NCBI GenBank assembly: GCA_016169945.1
Contig: JADLSH010000178.1
Coordinates: 186,001-250,000, forward strand
Length of the DNA: 64,000 nt
Reading direction: 5' to 3'
Source of the DNA: Trachythela sp. YZ-2020
Lineage: Eukaryota > Cnidaria > Anthozoa > Malacalcyonacea > Clavulariidae
Shown piece after piece: positions 11,153 through 22,791 of the stretch (within the stretch, counting starts at the first letter, position 1; every line of letters begins with the position of its first letter). The notes under the pieces are model-generated. The model searched no databases. It worked only from the letters and a program-made list of their open reading frames with translations, and was not told the origin of the DNA. Both the position numbers and the translations under genes were made by a program.

Positions 11153-11895
11153 ATGTTCCACCTTGTTGGGAGAAGTTATGTATCCCAGGTGGTTAAGTTA
11201 TCACTAGTTTTTATGGCAGTAAAGGCCTTGTTTTGCGGCGACAACTTGTCAGCCATGCTTGGCCAGCCTCGTCATGTACGATTACGCCACCTTGTTTGGG
11301 AGAAGTTATGTATCCCACGTGGTAGGGTTATCACTGGTTCACGTATGTTTATACCACTTTGTTTGGGAGAAGTTATGTATCCCAGGTGGTTAGGTTATCA
11401 CTGGTTCACGTATGTTTATACCATCTTGTTTGGGAGAAGTTATGTATCCCAGATGTTTAGGTTATCACTAGTTCACATATGTTTATACCATCTTTGTTTG
11501 GGAGAAGTTATGTATCCCACGTGGTTAGGTTATCACTGGTTCACATATATTTATACCACCTTGTTTGGGAGAAGTTATGTATCCCAGGTGGTTAGGTTAA
11601 CACTGGTTCACGTATGTTTATACCACCTTGTTTGGGAGAAGTTATGTATCCCAGGTGGTTAGGTTAACACTGGTTCACGTATGTTTATACCACCTTGTTT
11701 GGGAGAAGTTATGTATCCCAGGTGGTTAGGTTATCACTGGTTTTCTGCATCATCTTTCTCATATTTTCATTTCTATTTGTATGCCATACCATCTATGTTT
11801 GGGAGAGTTATGTATCCCAGGTGGTTAGTTAACACTGGTTCATGTATGTTCCACCATCTTGTTTGGGGAGGAGTATGTATCCCTAGATGGTAAAA
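11153..11895. repeat. 68-bp minisatellite, ~10 units, each unit hairpin-forming
   Basis: Units carry GGGAGAAGTTATGTATCCCA at about 11168, 11298, 11366, 11434, 11501, 11568, 11635, 11701, 11801 (degenerate) and 11866 (degenerate). Most units are ~67-68 bp. Within each, ACCACCT...TGGGA pairs with TCCC...AGGTGGT to give a bulged hairpin. A 45-bp module starting TTTTCTGCATCATCTTTCTC interrupts the array at ~11740 and recurs at ~11910. Long open frames over the array are by-products of the repeat. It separates the Helitron remnant from the DIRS-type element. Confidence 0.9.
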
Positions 11896-12018
11896 TATTT
11901 GCCTCTTGTTTTCTGCATCATCTTTCTCTTATTTTCATTCATTTATGTATGCATGCATAAATAAAATATTATTTCTTATGGCAACAATGCTGCTTTTCTG
12001 TTAATTTTTAATTCCAGT

Positions 12019-13486
12019 ATGAGACGTTCACCCCGTCAAAAACGGCCAGCAAGAAAGGCTGGTGAAACGACTCCGGATAGGGGGGAGCCGCCACGCCGTA
12101 GACCGCGTCGGGAGCCTGAACCAGTCCAACAGGAGATGCCTGCAGTTCCAAATGGCCTCCCTGATGGTATGCTTGAGAGGATCGTGGCAACTGTGACCGA
12201 GCAAGTGACGCAGCGCCTAGCTCCATTACTGCGGCCAGTACCAGTCGTCCAACCAGTGCCAGTCATCCAGTCAGTGCCTGTCCAGCCAGTTCCAGTAGAG
12301 CAGTCAGCCATACCAGCACAAGTTGCTCAACCACCAATCGTGCCAACGATACAGCCGACCAGTCTTCCAGCTATATCATTACATCAGCCAGGTCCACCAC
12401 TGCCCGGGGTTATTGGCCATCCAGCCATCATGTCCTTGGTCCAAAGTTGCATCCAAGGTGCTCATGCAGTTGTTGCAGGTGAGAGTTTGCCTTCAACTGG
12501 GGGAACCCCTGGTTTATTATTCAGGTCTTCCAGTCTCCCTCTCGATGCTCGTGTTTCAGACAAGTTGAAATCAAAAATTTGGAACGATGAATACATCGAG
12601 CTTAGCTCTTTATTGCCCAGTTCTGCTGCTGAAGAGCGTTTCAAAATCAGTGTTTCAACCTCCAATCGAGATGCTCCGTCTTTATTCTTGGAGCCTAGTG
12701 TTAAAACCCGCAAGATTAATTCGTTTGAGACGTGGTTGCAGGCCTTTCATATCTTTGTAGGGGTTTACACCAGCAAATATCCTTCTGAGGCCCCTGTCCT
12801 CATGAAGTATGGTGATATTGTTAGGGACCTGGCATCTAGGGGACACAATTAGGGTTTTTATGATGAGAATTTCCGTTTTCTGAAGCAAAGCCAGAAGCAG
12901 TTGTTACAATGGGGTGAAATTGTAGGGGCTTCGGTGGCGAAGTGGTTAGCGCACTTGCCTTTCACCTCTAAGGCCGCGGGTTCAAGTCTCAGTGAGAACT
13001 TTCTCAATGCGACTCGAACCCAGTCCTCAAGTGAAAAGAGTAAAGTCAACGGTCTGCCGAAAGTCGTGGGTTTTCTCCGGGTACTCCGGTTTCCTCCCAC
13101 AGGGAAATTTGACAGGGTGGGTTAGGTAAAAGGGCCCACAGTAATTGGCACATGCTGTTGTGGTGACCCTGCCTTAGTTGGCGAAGCTAAATAAAAATAA
13201 AAATAAAATTCATTGGGAACTATGGCTTCATTCCGAGCCTGTTCAACGCAAGAAATCACCATCCTTTTCTAATAACCGGGGGCACTCGTCTAATTCTAAT
13301 GGTATGTCTCGGTATGTCCCTCGCGGTTTTTGTTTTAAGTACCATAAAGGAGGTGACTGTGATGGATGTGATCACAAACATTCATGTTTTAAATGTGAAG
13401 GGAATCACAGAGGATTCCAAAGTAATTTTCGTCCCCAAAGTAATTTTCGCTCATTTCAACGAAATGCCAAAATGTCCCCAGCTTAA
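12019..13486 (+). pseudogene. gag: Gag of a DIRS/PAT-type tyrosine-recombinase retroelement, interrupted by a SINE
   Basis: The frame starts at ATG 12019 with a basic N-terminus (MRRSPRQKRPARKAG) followed by Pro/Val/Gln-rich low-complexity sequence. A conserved-looking core (12540-12850) follows, then a TAG at 12850-12852 where the family probably has Trp. Reading continues in frame (GFYDENFRFLKQSQKQLLQW) to a SINE inserted at 12922-13205. Beyond the SINE the frame resumes (HWELWLHSEPV) and ends with a Cys/His-rich segment (CFKYHKGGDCDGCDHKHSC, then CEGNH). The 289-nt insertion (SINE plus duplicated AAATT) shifts the frame by one, exactly as observed. The gene is dead through the stop and the insertion. 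Confidence 0.75.
12922..13205 (+). mobile_element. tRNA-headed SINE inserted in gag
   Basis: The head has pol III A-box-like (TGGCGAAGTGGTTAGCGCA, 12935) and B-box (GGTTCAAGTCT, 12979) sequences. The body includes GGGTTTTCTCCGGGTACTCC and GGTTTCCTCCCAC, resembling the core shared by widely distributed animal SINE superfamilies (Nin/Meta type; exact subfamily not decided). The tail has GGGCCCACAGTAATTGG and ends in (ATAAAA)n. A 5-bp AAATT flanks both sides (12917-12921 and 13206-13210) as the target duplication. A second copy of the 3' end lies at 45959-46070. Confidence 0.88.
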
Positions 13487-14607
13487 GGTGTCTCCCCTGC
13501 CAACCCCAATAAGATATGATAGGTTTGCAGTTTTCTTAGATGGTTATCCACTGGACAAATATAATTATTTAATGTCTCGATTTAAGTTTGGGTTTTCTTT
13601 ACACTTTGAAGGACTTAAACGGTCCTTTGAAGCTAATAATTTATCATCATGTATCGATCATTCAGATGTTGTTGACAAAAAGTTAGCTAAAGAGTTAGAT
13701 GCCCATAGGCTGGCCGGTCCTTTTTCTGCACCACCGTTCTCCAATTTTCGGATTTCCCCTTTGGGAGTTGTACCAAAAAAGACTCCTGGTGAATTTCGTT
13801 TAATTCACCACCTTTCTTTTCCAAAAGGTACATCTGTTAATGATGGTATTTCATCAGAAAACACAACTGTTGGTTGTGCTATACAACCAATTAAGAAGGC
13901 CAGTCGTGGCTGTTTCCTTGCCAAGACAGACATTCGCAATGCCTTTCGTCTCATTCCCATACGCCCAGAGCATTATGACCTTCTTGGAATAAAATGGAAA
14001 GGTGTATTATGACCGGTGTATGCCTATGGGTTGTTCTAGCTCTTGCAAAACGTTTGAGGCTTTTAGCACAGCTGTTGAATGGATTGCCAGAAGAAAATTG
14101 CTCATAGATTGGATCCTTCATCTGTTGGATGATTTCTTAATTGTGGCATCCCTTCATCAGCTGTGTAAGACGCAGCTAGAACTGTTTCTTAAAGTATGTG
14201 ATTATTTGGGCTTCCCCATGGCACCAGATAAAACAGTTAGCCTATATACCACTCTTTCATTTGCAGGCATCGAGCTTGACACCATTGAAATGGAAGCTCG
14301 CCTCCCCTTGGATAAATTAGAGAAAGCTAATAATTTATTTTCAGAATTTTTGCGTCGTAAAAAGGTCACACTTAAAGAGGTGCAATTGTTTTGTGTGTTG
14401 CTCAATTTTGCATGTGCTGTAGTTTCACCAGGTCGAGCGTTCCTACGTCGTCTCATTGAACTTACAATAGGTTTGCGTGCTCCCCACCATTTTATTCGCC
14501 TGAATAAAGAAGTTAAAGCAGATCTTGATGTTTGGCAAAACGTTTTAGTGGAATTTAATGGGAAAAGCTTTTTCTTAGATGATAATTGGAAACTTCACCC
14601 CAGTTAA
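13464..14607 (+). pseudogene. reverse transcriptase of the DIRS/PAT-type element (one frameshift)
   Basis: The likely start, ATG 13464, overlaps the end of gag by ~23 bases in a different frame. Domains in order: an N-terminal linker; RT fingers (LGVVPKKTPGEFRLIHHLSF); motif A (AKTDIRNAFRLIPI, Asp present); then a 1-base frameshift at ~14005. The second piece (14002-14607) has GCSSSCKTFEAF and the motif C equivalent LLDDFLIVA, with both Asp residues (residues 43-44 of that piece). LLDD in place of YxDD fits DIRS-type RTs. A second frameshift near 14600 separates it from RNase H. Confidence 0.85.
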
Positions 14608-15056
14608 ATCTTTATACGGATGCAGCAGGTAGCTTAGGTTTTGGGGCTATTTTTGGCAATCACTGGTGCTATGGGGCGTGGCCTAACAATTGGTTAACCT
14701 ACAATATTGCAGTATTGGAAATCTATCCCATCGTGCTAAGTCTCTACCTTTGGGGTCAACATATTCAACACCAGTCCATTTTATTTTTTACTGATAACGA
14801 AGCTCTGGTTTAAGTTATTAACAAACAAACCTGCCGGGATAAGACCCTAATGTTTTTTGTCCGGAAGATGGTCCTTATCTGTTTAAAACGCGACATCTTA
14901 TTCAAGGCCAAACACATTCCAGACGTCAAAAATAAGTTGGCTGACTCATTGTCTCGGTTACAGGTCCACATTTTTCGTCAACTTGTTCCACTGCAGACGG
15001 ACCCCCAACCAATCGTGATCCCACAACATTTGTTGCCTCAGAACTGGCAAATGTAG
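14586..15056 (+). pseudogene. RNase H of the DIRS/PAT-type element
   Basis: YTDAAGSLGFGAIFG (first Asp), AVLEIYPIV (Glu) and FFTDNEALV (second Asp) give the RNase H active-site series. A stop (TAA, 14811-14813) follows immediately; in-frame continuation includes VINKQTCRDK and then VKNKLADSLSRLQ, which supplies the final Asp. The domain follows the RT, as expected for DIRS-like Pol. One stop and one frameshift are the only obvious lesions here. Confidence 0.8.
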
Positions 15057-15914
15057 TGAAGACTCTCATCACTTCCAGTTTACAACCATCTTCAAAACCC
15101 ACCTATCACAGAGCATGGAAATTATTCGAACTTTTTCACCACTCTTGTCTTTCAATCTGCACGATTTAACATTCCCGTATGTCCAGGTACACTGGCTTTA
15201 TTTATTGCCATTTATTCAACAAAAATTATGCGCCATCAACAGTTAATACCTGCGTGTCTGCATTAGGTTATTCTCACAAGTAAATGGTGTTCCAGACCCT
15301 ACAAAATGTTTATGGGAAATTGGGACATCGACTTGATGTTCGGCTTCCCATAACCCTACATAATCTTCACAACTTATTGATGTCGCTGGAGTAGTTTTAC
15401 CAACTTATTACGAAGTAAGCTTATGTGCGTCTTGGCATTTTTGGGATTTCTACGAATTGGGGAAATTACCTCGTCTAAGCCTAGTCTTCCCATGCCATTG
15501 CAGATCAATCAATTATCTAAGCAATTCAACACAAAGGGTCAAAGAACACATCTTACCCTAACTTTTTATCAATATAAACGTAGCTATAATCAACGACCCT
15601 TCTCAATTGATATCTTACCCCAACATTGTCCTGTTAAGTTGGTGCTTTATTATTTATCCTTGCGAGGAAGCTTCCCGGGGGCCCTGTTTTTAGATAATAC
15701 TGGCCGCCCTATAACACGTGATTGTTTCTCCAACTATTTGGCTCTGACGAAAAAGCATTGCGGTCTTGACCCGGTAAGGTATAAAGGACACAGTTTTCGT
15801 ATCGGTGCTGCCTCATATGCAGCTAAACGTGGTATGTATGATGCCCAAATTCGGACACTCGGCCGATGGAAATCCAATGCCTTACACAAATACATACGTA
15901 TTTTTTCTACCTAA
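15057..15914 (+). pseudogene. tyrosine recombinase of the DIRS/PAT-type element
   Basis: The N-terminal SAM-like part (15057-15420, SSKPTYHRAWKLFELF) is broken by stops. The catalytic part is an intact 163-codon frame from 15423. It shows the first catalytic Arg in FLGFLRIGEIT (R11), the HxxR box in YKGHSFRIGAA (H123, R126), LGRWKSNALHKYIR with W149 in the His/Trp position, and the nucleophile Y157. These are the four expected landmarks of DIRS-type recombinases. It would act on a circular DNA intermediate in place of a DDE integrase. Confidence 0.88.
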
Positions 15915-15930
15915 TTCTTAATCTCTTTAG

Positions 15931-16245
15931 TTACACTGGTGGGGCAGTGTAACGCTCATGTCTTTGATCCAATTGCAACATCTTGCACGGGCGGATGTTG
16001 TGGTTGGATCGAGATTTCTCATATTCAGCTAGCATGGGCAGCTGTCTTTTATTACTTAATCTAATGTAATTGATCCAATTGCAACATCTTGCACGGGCAG
16101 ATGTCGTGATTGGATCGATGATTTAGTTGTTTAACAGCGGATATTTTTGTCAGTTAGCACGGGTGGCTGTTTCGAATTATTCGCTCCTTGGTCTGATTGC
16201 TGCGCGTGCCTGGGGTGGGGCTACATCACATCTTGTGATGTTGTG
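15931..16245. repeat. hairpin array downstream of the tyrosine recombinase
   Basis: Four palindromes lie in ~310 bp. TTACACTG/CAGTGTAA (15931-15952) is perfect. GATCCAATTGCAACATC pairs with GATGTTGTGGTTGGATC around the loop TTGCACGGGCG (15966-16010). A second copy of that hairpin sits 106 bp later (16072-16116). ACATCACA/TGTGATGT (16223-16241) is perfect. The position, just outside the recombinase and next to the terminal direct repeats, fits a recombination or termination region. Function is inferred. Confidence 0.8.
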
Positions 16246-17178
16246 GCGTATATTTTGCCCTGCACCTTTTCTGGGCTTACGTTTTCAATGATTTTATATT
16301 TGATAATTTTGTGATATTTTATAAAAGATTATTAAACGGCTATGGGCCACTTATGCCCATAGTCAATTTATCCCAAAACATGTGTTTATTACCATGTACA
16401 ACTCCTTCCCAGTAAACTGAGCTCAGGCACGACAGCAATATTGATGTTTTCATAATAGAGGTGAGGCATAAAGAATATATTTGCAAGCGAATAGGGATTT
16501 TATGTCTCATCTTCTATGTCTCTTTTTTATGTAGTTATCAAGCACACTGCGGGGGAAATGAATTGATATTATTCACTTCCGTTTTTTACCCTGCGTAATT
16601 TTGCCGGGGGTTTTACTATAAATTGGATTCACACGAGTTCATTGATCTTTTCAGCATCGTGTTCACCGACTACAGTAGACCAGTTTATACTTTTTAAAAA
16701 ATATATATGAACCCGCCTCCTCCCCAGACCTATACCTCTGTATACAAATATCATGTAAAAATAAAATAATTTTTTTTATCTTCATGTGGGAAGATCTCAT
16801 TCTAAGTTGGAACTTGGTATCTATTGAACTCTATAGTCATCTATGGTATACACACATCATGTAATAATATTTTATCTTCATATGAGAAGTATACTCATTC
16901 TATTTAGTTTTATCTTAATACCTGTTGAACTCTATAGTCATCTACGTGTGTTGGCGTATATTTTGCCCTGCACCTTTACTGGACTTACGTTGTCAATGAT
17001 TCTATATTTGATAATTTTGTGATATTTAAAAATTATTATTAAACGGCTATGGGCCACTTATGCCCATAGCCAATTTATCCCAATCATGTGTTTATTACTA
17101 TGTACAACTCCTTCCCAGTAAACTGAGCTCAGCCACGACAGCAATATTGATGTTTTCATAATAGAGGTGCGGCATAAA
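16246..17178 (+). repeat. 225-bp direct repeats (3' terminal structure of the DIRS/PAT-type element)
   Basis: 16246-16472 and 16954-17178 are near-identical direct repeats starting GCGTATATTTTGCCCTGCAC. Each contains a hairpin GGCTATGGGC-CACTTAT-GCCCATAG(T/C)C (16338-16364 and 17045-17071). The 480 bp between them holds a ~95-bp imperfect tandem duplication (about 16760-16850 and 16855-16950, each ending GAACTCTATAGTCATCTA). Split direct repeats in B1-A2-B2 order are known for PAT/Ngaro elements. I could not find a matching A1 upstream of gag, so that assignment is tentative. Confidence 0.8.
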
Positions 17179-18379
17179 TACGTTTTATTAATATATTTTA
17201 ATACAATGAATTTATTCTTTATTACTGTATGTATGAAAATGTGATTGTTCGCAAGATTAAGGATATATTACATCATCTCTATCGGGGTGCAATCTACTAT
17301 ATGAGGAATTACATATTTTCAACATGTCATGTGGATCCCTGCATGTGTAATGTGCTTCGAAGTTATTTTGGAGTGAGATATCTTGCTGTATAATCATGTT
17401 TTTACTATTTTGACGATTCACTGCAAAGTACAGATGAACACTAATGGAACCAAATGCTTAATAAAATGAAACATCTTCAAATGGGAGCAAAGACTGTTGT
17501 GACACCACTGGCACATGGAAAATGTGGTGTCAATATCTTATGAACACAGACAATCAACAATTGCACCACAAAGATATTAAAAGACATTGTCTCTATACTT
17601 CCAAATTCAAGACAACTTTGAAGTAAAGAATGACTCCTCTGAACATTTTGATGTTGGTACCAGGAGTTTCATAGTTTTTTAGTAGTAGCCTTTAATAGTC
17701 TGCACAAATAGGCAACCTCTGTAGCGAACCCAATGATGTTATTGTTGGAATAGTTTATAGAATATAGTGTATTGGTTCGGGCCACTTCTCAATTGTATTC
17801 AAATAGTTAATTAACACCGATTTAATGCTTGATTGGGGGCCACTTATAAGTGTGTTTGGCTATTCGAGTCATAGTTGTAATGCATTCGTTCTGGCCAATT
17901 TACCAGTCGTTCAGTTTGAACAGTTTAATCACAAGGATATGATTATTGCTTCGCATCAGTTTGGGTTAAGTATGGGTCTTTTTTTTATTTGGATCGAGGT
18001 CGTTGAATTGTATTAGCTCGAACAGTTGAGCATAAATTCTAGTTGCTTGAGGAGTATATAGCTATGCATTACACTTCAAAATTTGGCCGACAACTCTCAG
18101 GTTAACGTTTCGTCTATTGTTATGGCTCATACGTTCCGCCGGTCAGATACATAGCTAAGTTACTGCGTTTCCTCTGCCGTTATTCTTTACAAATCGGGCG
18201 ATAGGAGCCTAAACGTTAATACGCAACATCCAAAGTTCAGGCCGTTGTCACATAGTGTGCAGAGGCTACACACAGCCTATGCAGTCACATAAATTTGTGC
18301 CGTCAGACTCATACCGTTTGCTTTCTACCCAAACCGGTTTGTAAATAAGAATGCTTTGCCCAACCCTTGTTGGAACTAG
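17179..18379. other. unassigned
   Basis: No coding region or repeat structure could be supported. Confidence 0.3.
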
Positions 18380-18386
18380 GTGCGGG

Positions 18387-18626
18387 CACAGAATAGGAAA
18401 CGACCAGAAAGGCCACTCAGCGGTGCAACGTGACACCCTATTTTTATGCAGTTATCTGGCCAGAATAATGGCGGACCAGCCAGTTCAGCGTGTTTATTGG
18501 TCAGAAAATGCAATTGACTGGCTAGAATAATGGTAATGAACATGCGTAATGCGACATGCGCAGCCTCAAAAACTTCAAAGGTTCGGCCTCAAGTGGCCCT
18601 TCTAGTCAGTCATTTCCTATTCTATG
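18387..18626. mobile_element. ~240-bp TIR element related to the P-like element at 44-47 kb
   Basis: The left end CACAGAATAGGAAACGACC...GGCCACT and right end (inverted) CATAGAATAGGAAATGACT...GGCCACTT form TIRs. GTGCGGGC flanks both sides (18380-18387 and 18627-18634) as a 7-8 bp target duplication. The TIR resembles CATAGAATAAGGAATGAATA of the element starting at 43993. No coding capacity, so it is non-autonomous. Confidence 0.82.
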
Positions 18627-18634
18627 GTGCGGGC

Positions 18635-21040
18635 GTCTAATGCTTTTTATGCCCCTTGGAGCTGCCTAGAACTGACCATGGAGTGGGCGATCGATTATTT
18701 CACTCCGATGATTAATTCCCTAATGCATAATTCTCATTCCCATCTTATCCCTTTTGACATTAAAGCACCCAAACAGAGTGATCAATGGTGTGATTAACAG
18801 GGCTAGCTCACCCACTACTTTTGTCGGCCTTAGGCCGTCTCAGTGTATGGTGTCAAGTGAACGGGGTAACGGATGCAATCGCCCGTGATCCATTCTCATT
18901 TTTCTCCGCGGAACTCGATAACCATTGTCAGGAAACGAAACGTTATTCCTTTAGGCCTTTAAAAGCTCAGTTGCGTGACAGGAGTTTTGGGATTGGGTTT
19001 GAGTTGCAGGTAATGTTGGGATAGGGATTGAGTTACGGATAATGTTGTGTTAGGTTATAGGCGGTGCCCTATTACACGGAGATTACCTAGTTAGATATGA
19101 AGGAGCGTTTCGCGGCGACAGGGCTCGCATTTCCCAAAACTCTTTGCCTGTGAGCCACTGGGAGCAGGGGCATAAATGTGGGGGGGTGTGGGGGGTGGTA
19201 CACCCCCCAGAGATCATGACTCAGTCGGTCTCAAAATATGCAGTCGGTCTCAAGATATTCATTGTTAAACTGGACGCATTATGCCACGTAATGCTATGCG
19301 AGACTCGTTAAATAGTTTCAGAGACCGACTTCAATCGTTGCATTAATTAAAATATAAAGTTTGCCGAATATCCTGTTTCAATCTTTGTTGTAAAGCGTTC
19401 TTCTAGAATGTCATATCACTCATACTGTATGTGGCGTGCGTATGTTGAATATTTACAGAAGCACTGAAGCACTGGAGTGGTAAATGCTAAAACAAACTAC
19501 TTTGAAATAGAACCATAATATTGCCAGTTGCCTGTTGCCACAACTGCTATAATCTACATATTAAATACTTTATGGCAAACTTATTGTACAAGAAGTTAAA
19601 TGTATTCTTATCTGGAAAAACTACATTGTTTTTGCGATATAATTCGAAATTTTTTACTGATTTCCACCTACAAATTGGAATAAAATATTTGTTCAGAACG
19701 CAGGAAATCGTGTCTACGAGGTCCTAGATTTCAAAATTTCCCAGAGGAGGATTCCCCCGGACCCCCCTGCGAATGGGTGTCCTACTGCATCAGTCGTCCT
19801 ATTCTGCTGGATCTGCCCCTGTGTACATGAGTTCAGTAAAAATATGAAACGTAACTTACGCAAGTTGAATTGTGCGGCTACTCATGCGCAAGTTATTGTA
19901 TTCTATTGTATTATAAGAATAGGTAATAGATAATTAATCAAAACTAACAAAGCGCAGACGCTTGATCATTAATTCACATCAACGAACATATGAAAGATAA
20001 ACTGTCTTGATCAGCTTCCAGTCAAAATTTTCATTTTGATACTGGCGACACCACTCAAGTCTGTGAATCCTGCCCCTAATAATTTTAGCACCTAAGAGTT
20101 TTAGCACTGACAGCACTGTGTACGTAATTTCTAAAAACTAAAGGCAGTATGACATGAACTCTCATGCGCAGTACTCAATGTAACTGAAAGTCAGAGAACA
20201 AGTTTCTGCTCAATTTCCAATTAGTGTCATTAGTATGTGTATACATATTTTGTTTATTGAATTGTGTTGCCATTCAACTTATTGGAGCAGCACACGTAAT
20301 TTTTCAATTGACTTTTCGATTTAGAATTGGGGGGGGGAGGGTGACAGGTCGATCTGAATTTATGAGTCGGTCTCATTTCGAAACTTCACCCCCCCAGCCA
20401 AAATCGATATGTACGCCCCTGACTGGGAGCAGGAGTGCAGTTGGAATAGATTACTATTCCAAGTGCAGTCATGCGTAACATTGGCTATAAAACAATATGA
20501 TATCTCTCTAAGTCGGGATCAGTTTGTTAAACGAGGCGCCCAGGCTTGTAGGTGGGGAAGCCTAGCCATTTGGCCATTGGGGCTGGTATATGAAATAACT
20601 TATATCCCCGAAAGCCTAAATAGTACACTTATCTACGCAGTTGATGAGAAATAGGATATTGCAATAGTTTTGTGTATGACGGGTTCGGTTGACTGTATTC
20701 GTCGTTTTTCCCCACCTCGCCTCCCAAAATAGACCGTTCACTGCCTCGCTCCTCGGCTCACGGGCTAGCATTTCCCAAAACTCTCAGCCTGTGAACCAAT
20801 GGGAGCAGAAGTGCAGTTGGAATAGATTACTATACCTGAAATGCCGTGATAAACGAGGCAGTCTTTCCTGTAACTTAAATAAAATATCTTTCTGGAAAAT
20901 ATTTTGCAGGTTGCAGGTGAGTCGTAAGTTAAAGGAACATTGCCTCATATGACACATGATAGGTGTATTTGTCAGAACAATTCTGTATAATCCAATTAAT
21001 ATTTGAAGTCACATTGCTAAAGAGCCATAGATGAAAAAAT
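18635..21040. repeat. mosaic of dispersed repeats
   Basis: GGGAGCAG-containing blocks recur at 19110-19175, 20425-20480 and 20755-20850, the last two sharing GTGCAGTTGGAATAGATTAC. A ~150-bp block at 20895-21040 matches 23685-23850, next to the multicopper-oxidase exon. A G-rich palindromic patch with TACACCCCCC lies at ~19175-19210. No gene is supported. Confidence 0.6.
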
Positions 21041-21774
21041 GCCTGTACCTTCTGTTAATAACTGATGTTTTACGAACCATGTGGACAAACTGCGTTAGTC
21101 TTAAAGGGACTACCTGGAAACAACGGAAGGAGTACTGCCACATATTTGCTATATATTTCAAGATCCAGATGCTTTCACTGATATATATATTTTTGTTTAC
21201 ATAGCTTGAAATTGAGCTACTTCGGATAGAATGTCGTAATTTTTAGGTCTGAAATATACAGGGTAGTTTCAATCACTGAAGGCTCGCCACCCACACCGAA
21301 AGAATCTCACCCCGGGCGGTTACAACACATTGTTCATTTACCAGTCTTTCCCAAAAATTCCCAGAATCTTTATTCGTAATCTTCATGCAAACTCGAAACG
21401 GAATTCCGAAAAATATGACAATGTAATTCATTATTAAATCACGAAACTCCTTTGCTGCAAATACAAAACAAGTGGCGGAAATGTTTGTTTTCATTGGTGC
21501 AGGGCAAAATCTCCTAAACTAATCATGTTAGAGAAGAAAAAGGTTGGTTTTCATTAAGCTGTCTTAGTGGTAAAAACAATCCACAAGTTATCCTCTGGCC
21601 TTTCGCCTTTCTCACGGAAGAGAATAAGAATTCATCAATTTTTATTATTTTGATTTCAACTTTACCAGTATGCACCATATGCAAAAATACATTCACCATT
21701 GAGCAGTTTTAAAAAATGCGGTTAAACTAAAGCTTGATAAAATACTTTAATTAATACGATACTTAAAAGATACT
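21041..21774. other. unassigned, one unrecognised minus-strand open frame
   Basis: A 73-codon frame runs from 21494 down to 21273 (MKTNISATCFVFAAKEFRD...). It has no recognised domain and no splice signals I trust. The rest is AT-rich and featureless. Confidence 0.25.
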
Positions 21775-22759
21775 TATTAGTTGACCTGCATCTAAGGACG
21801 AAGGAGGACTTATAGACTCATATATATCATTATCGAGACGTACGCATAAGCAAAATCGCTGATTCCTATACTGGTTGCTGCTTTTGAATTTGCATGCTTA
21901 GGCAAATTCTTGGTTGTTACTGGTTGTGACTTAACGGGACTAAATCCTGAATAAATTGAATGTCGAACATGCATATCTTTTGTGCATCATTTTAAAGCGG
22001 GTCTTTCAAACTCATGATCAGCTCGATCGATCGTAGTGAATAGTTATACTCATATACGCAAATATTTCTCGTGGCACTAGATTCGAAGAGAAGATGCGTG
22101 CCCAACGCTCTTCTTAGATATAGAATGAAGTGTGTCTGAATGACTTTGTGTATACAGTTTATTAATTTATGTTTTGCAGACCTCGATCAGTAATCAGGTC
22201 ACAATGGAATTCATTTTCGCACTTAAACGACTCTAAAAGGAAACGCAGTTGTGTTTCGGTCATTTTCTGTTTGGTTGCAAATGCACGCAATTTACCGTTA
22301 TGTAGTCGCTCATACGGGCTATGACAGGCTACCAATGTAGGTATAACTCTTCAATACATGCATGTAAAGTTCTATAATAACAGATTGTACATTTTGATGC
22401 ATAAACAGCCATGCCGTACCGACAATGCATGGCAAACACAATCCGGGCAAAACACTACTGTTTCAAGTTATTATATATTTACTATATATAGTTATACTCC
22501 GGCTAGATACTCTGTGCACCTATAATATCGACCCGGGAATGGAATTTGCAGAGGCAAGCTAAGCAATACTTTGATTTTCGTCCATATCATAGCAATTAAT
22601 CTGCATACGTAAGTTGCTTTATAGGTCGCTTTTAAGTCGCTTTAGGTTGCATTAGCATATATTCACTAATATAACCAATCAGATCTTGGATTTTGCCGAA
22701 AGAACATTGCATAAATGAATATAAGTTCGCTTTCGTCCTTAGATGCAGGTCAACTAATA
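21775..22759. mobile_element. 985-bp non-autonomous TIR element
   Basis: The left end TATTAGTTGACCTGCATCTA, continuing AGGACGAA, is matched by its inverted copy at 22732-22759, a TIR of about 28 bp. No transposase frame lies inside. A clear target duplication was not seen. Confidence 0.75.
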
Positions 22760-22791
22760 CGAATTAACAAATTAGTTACCTAATATATATA

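Noticed and set aside
11153..11662. 169-codon open frame in the 68-bp minisatellite as a gene
   Set aside because: The frame is created by the tandem repeat and gives a periodic translation with no domain.
11153..11895. CRISPR-like array
   Set aside because: Repeats are 68 bp with almost no unique spacers and the genome is eukaryotic. It is a minisatellite.
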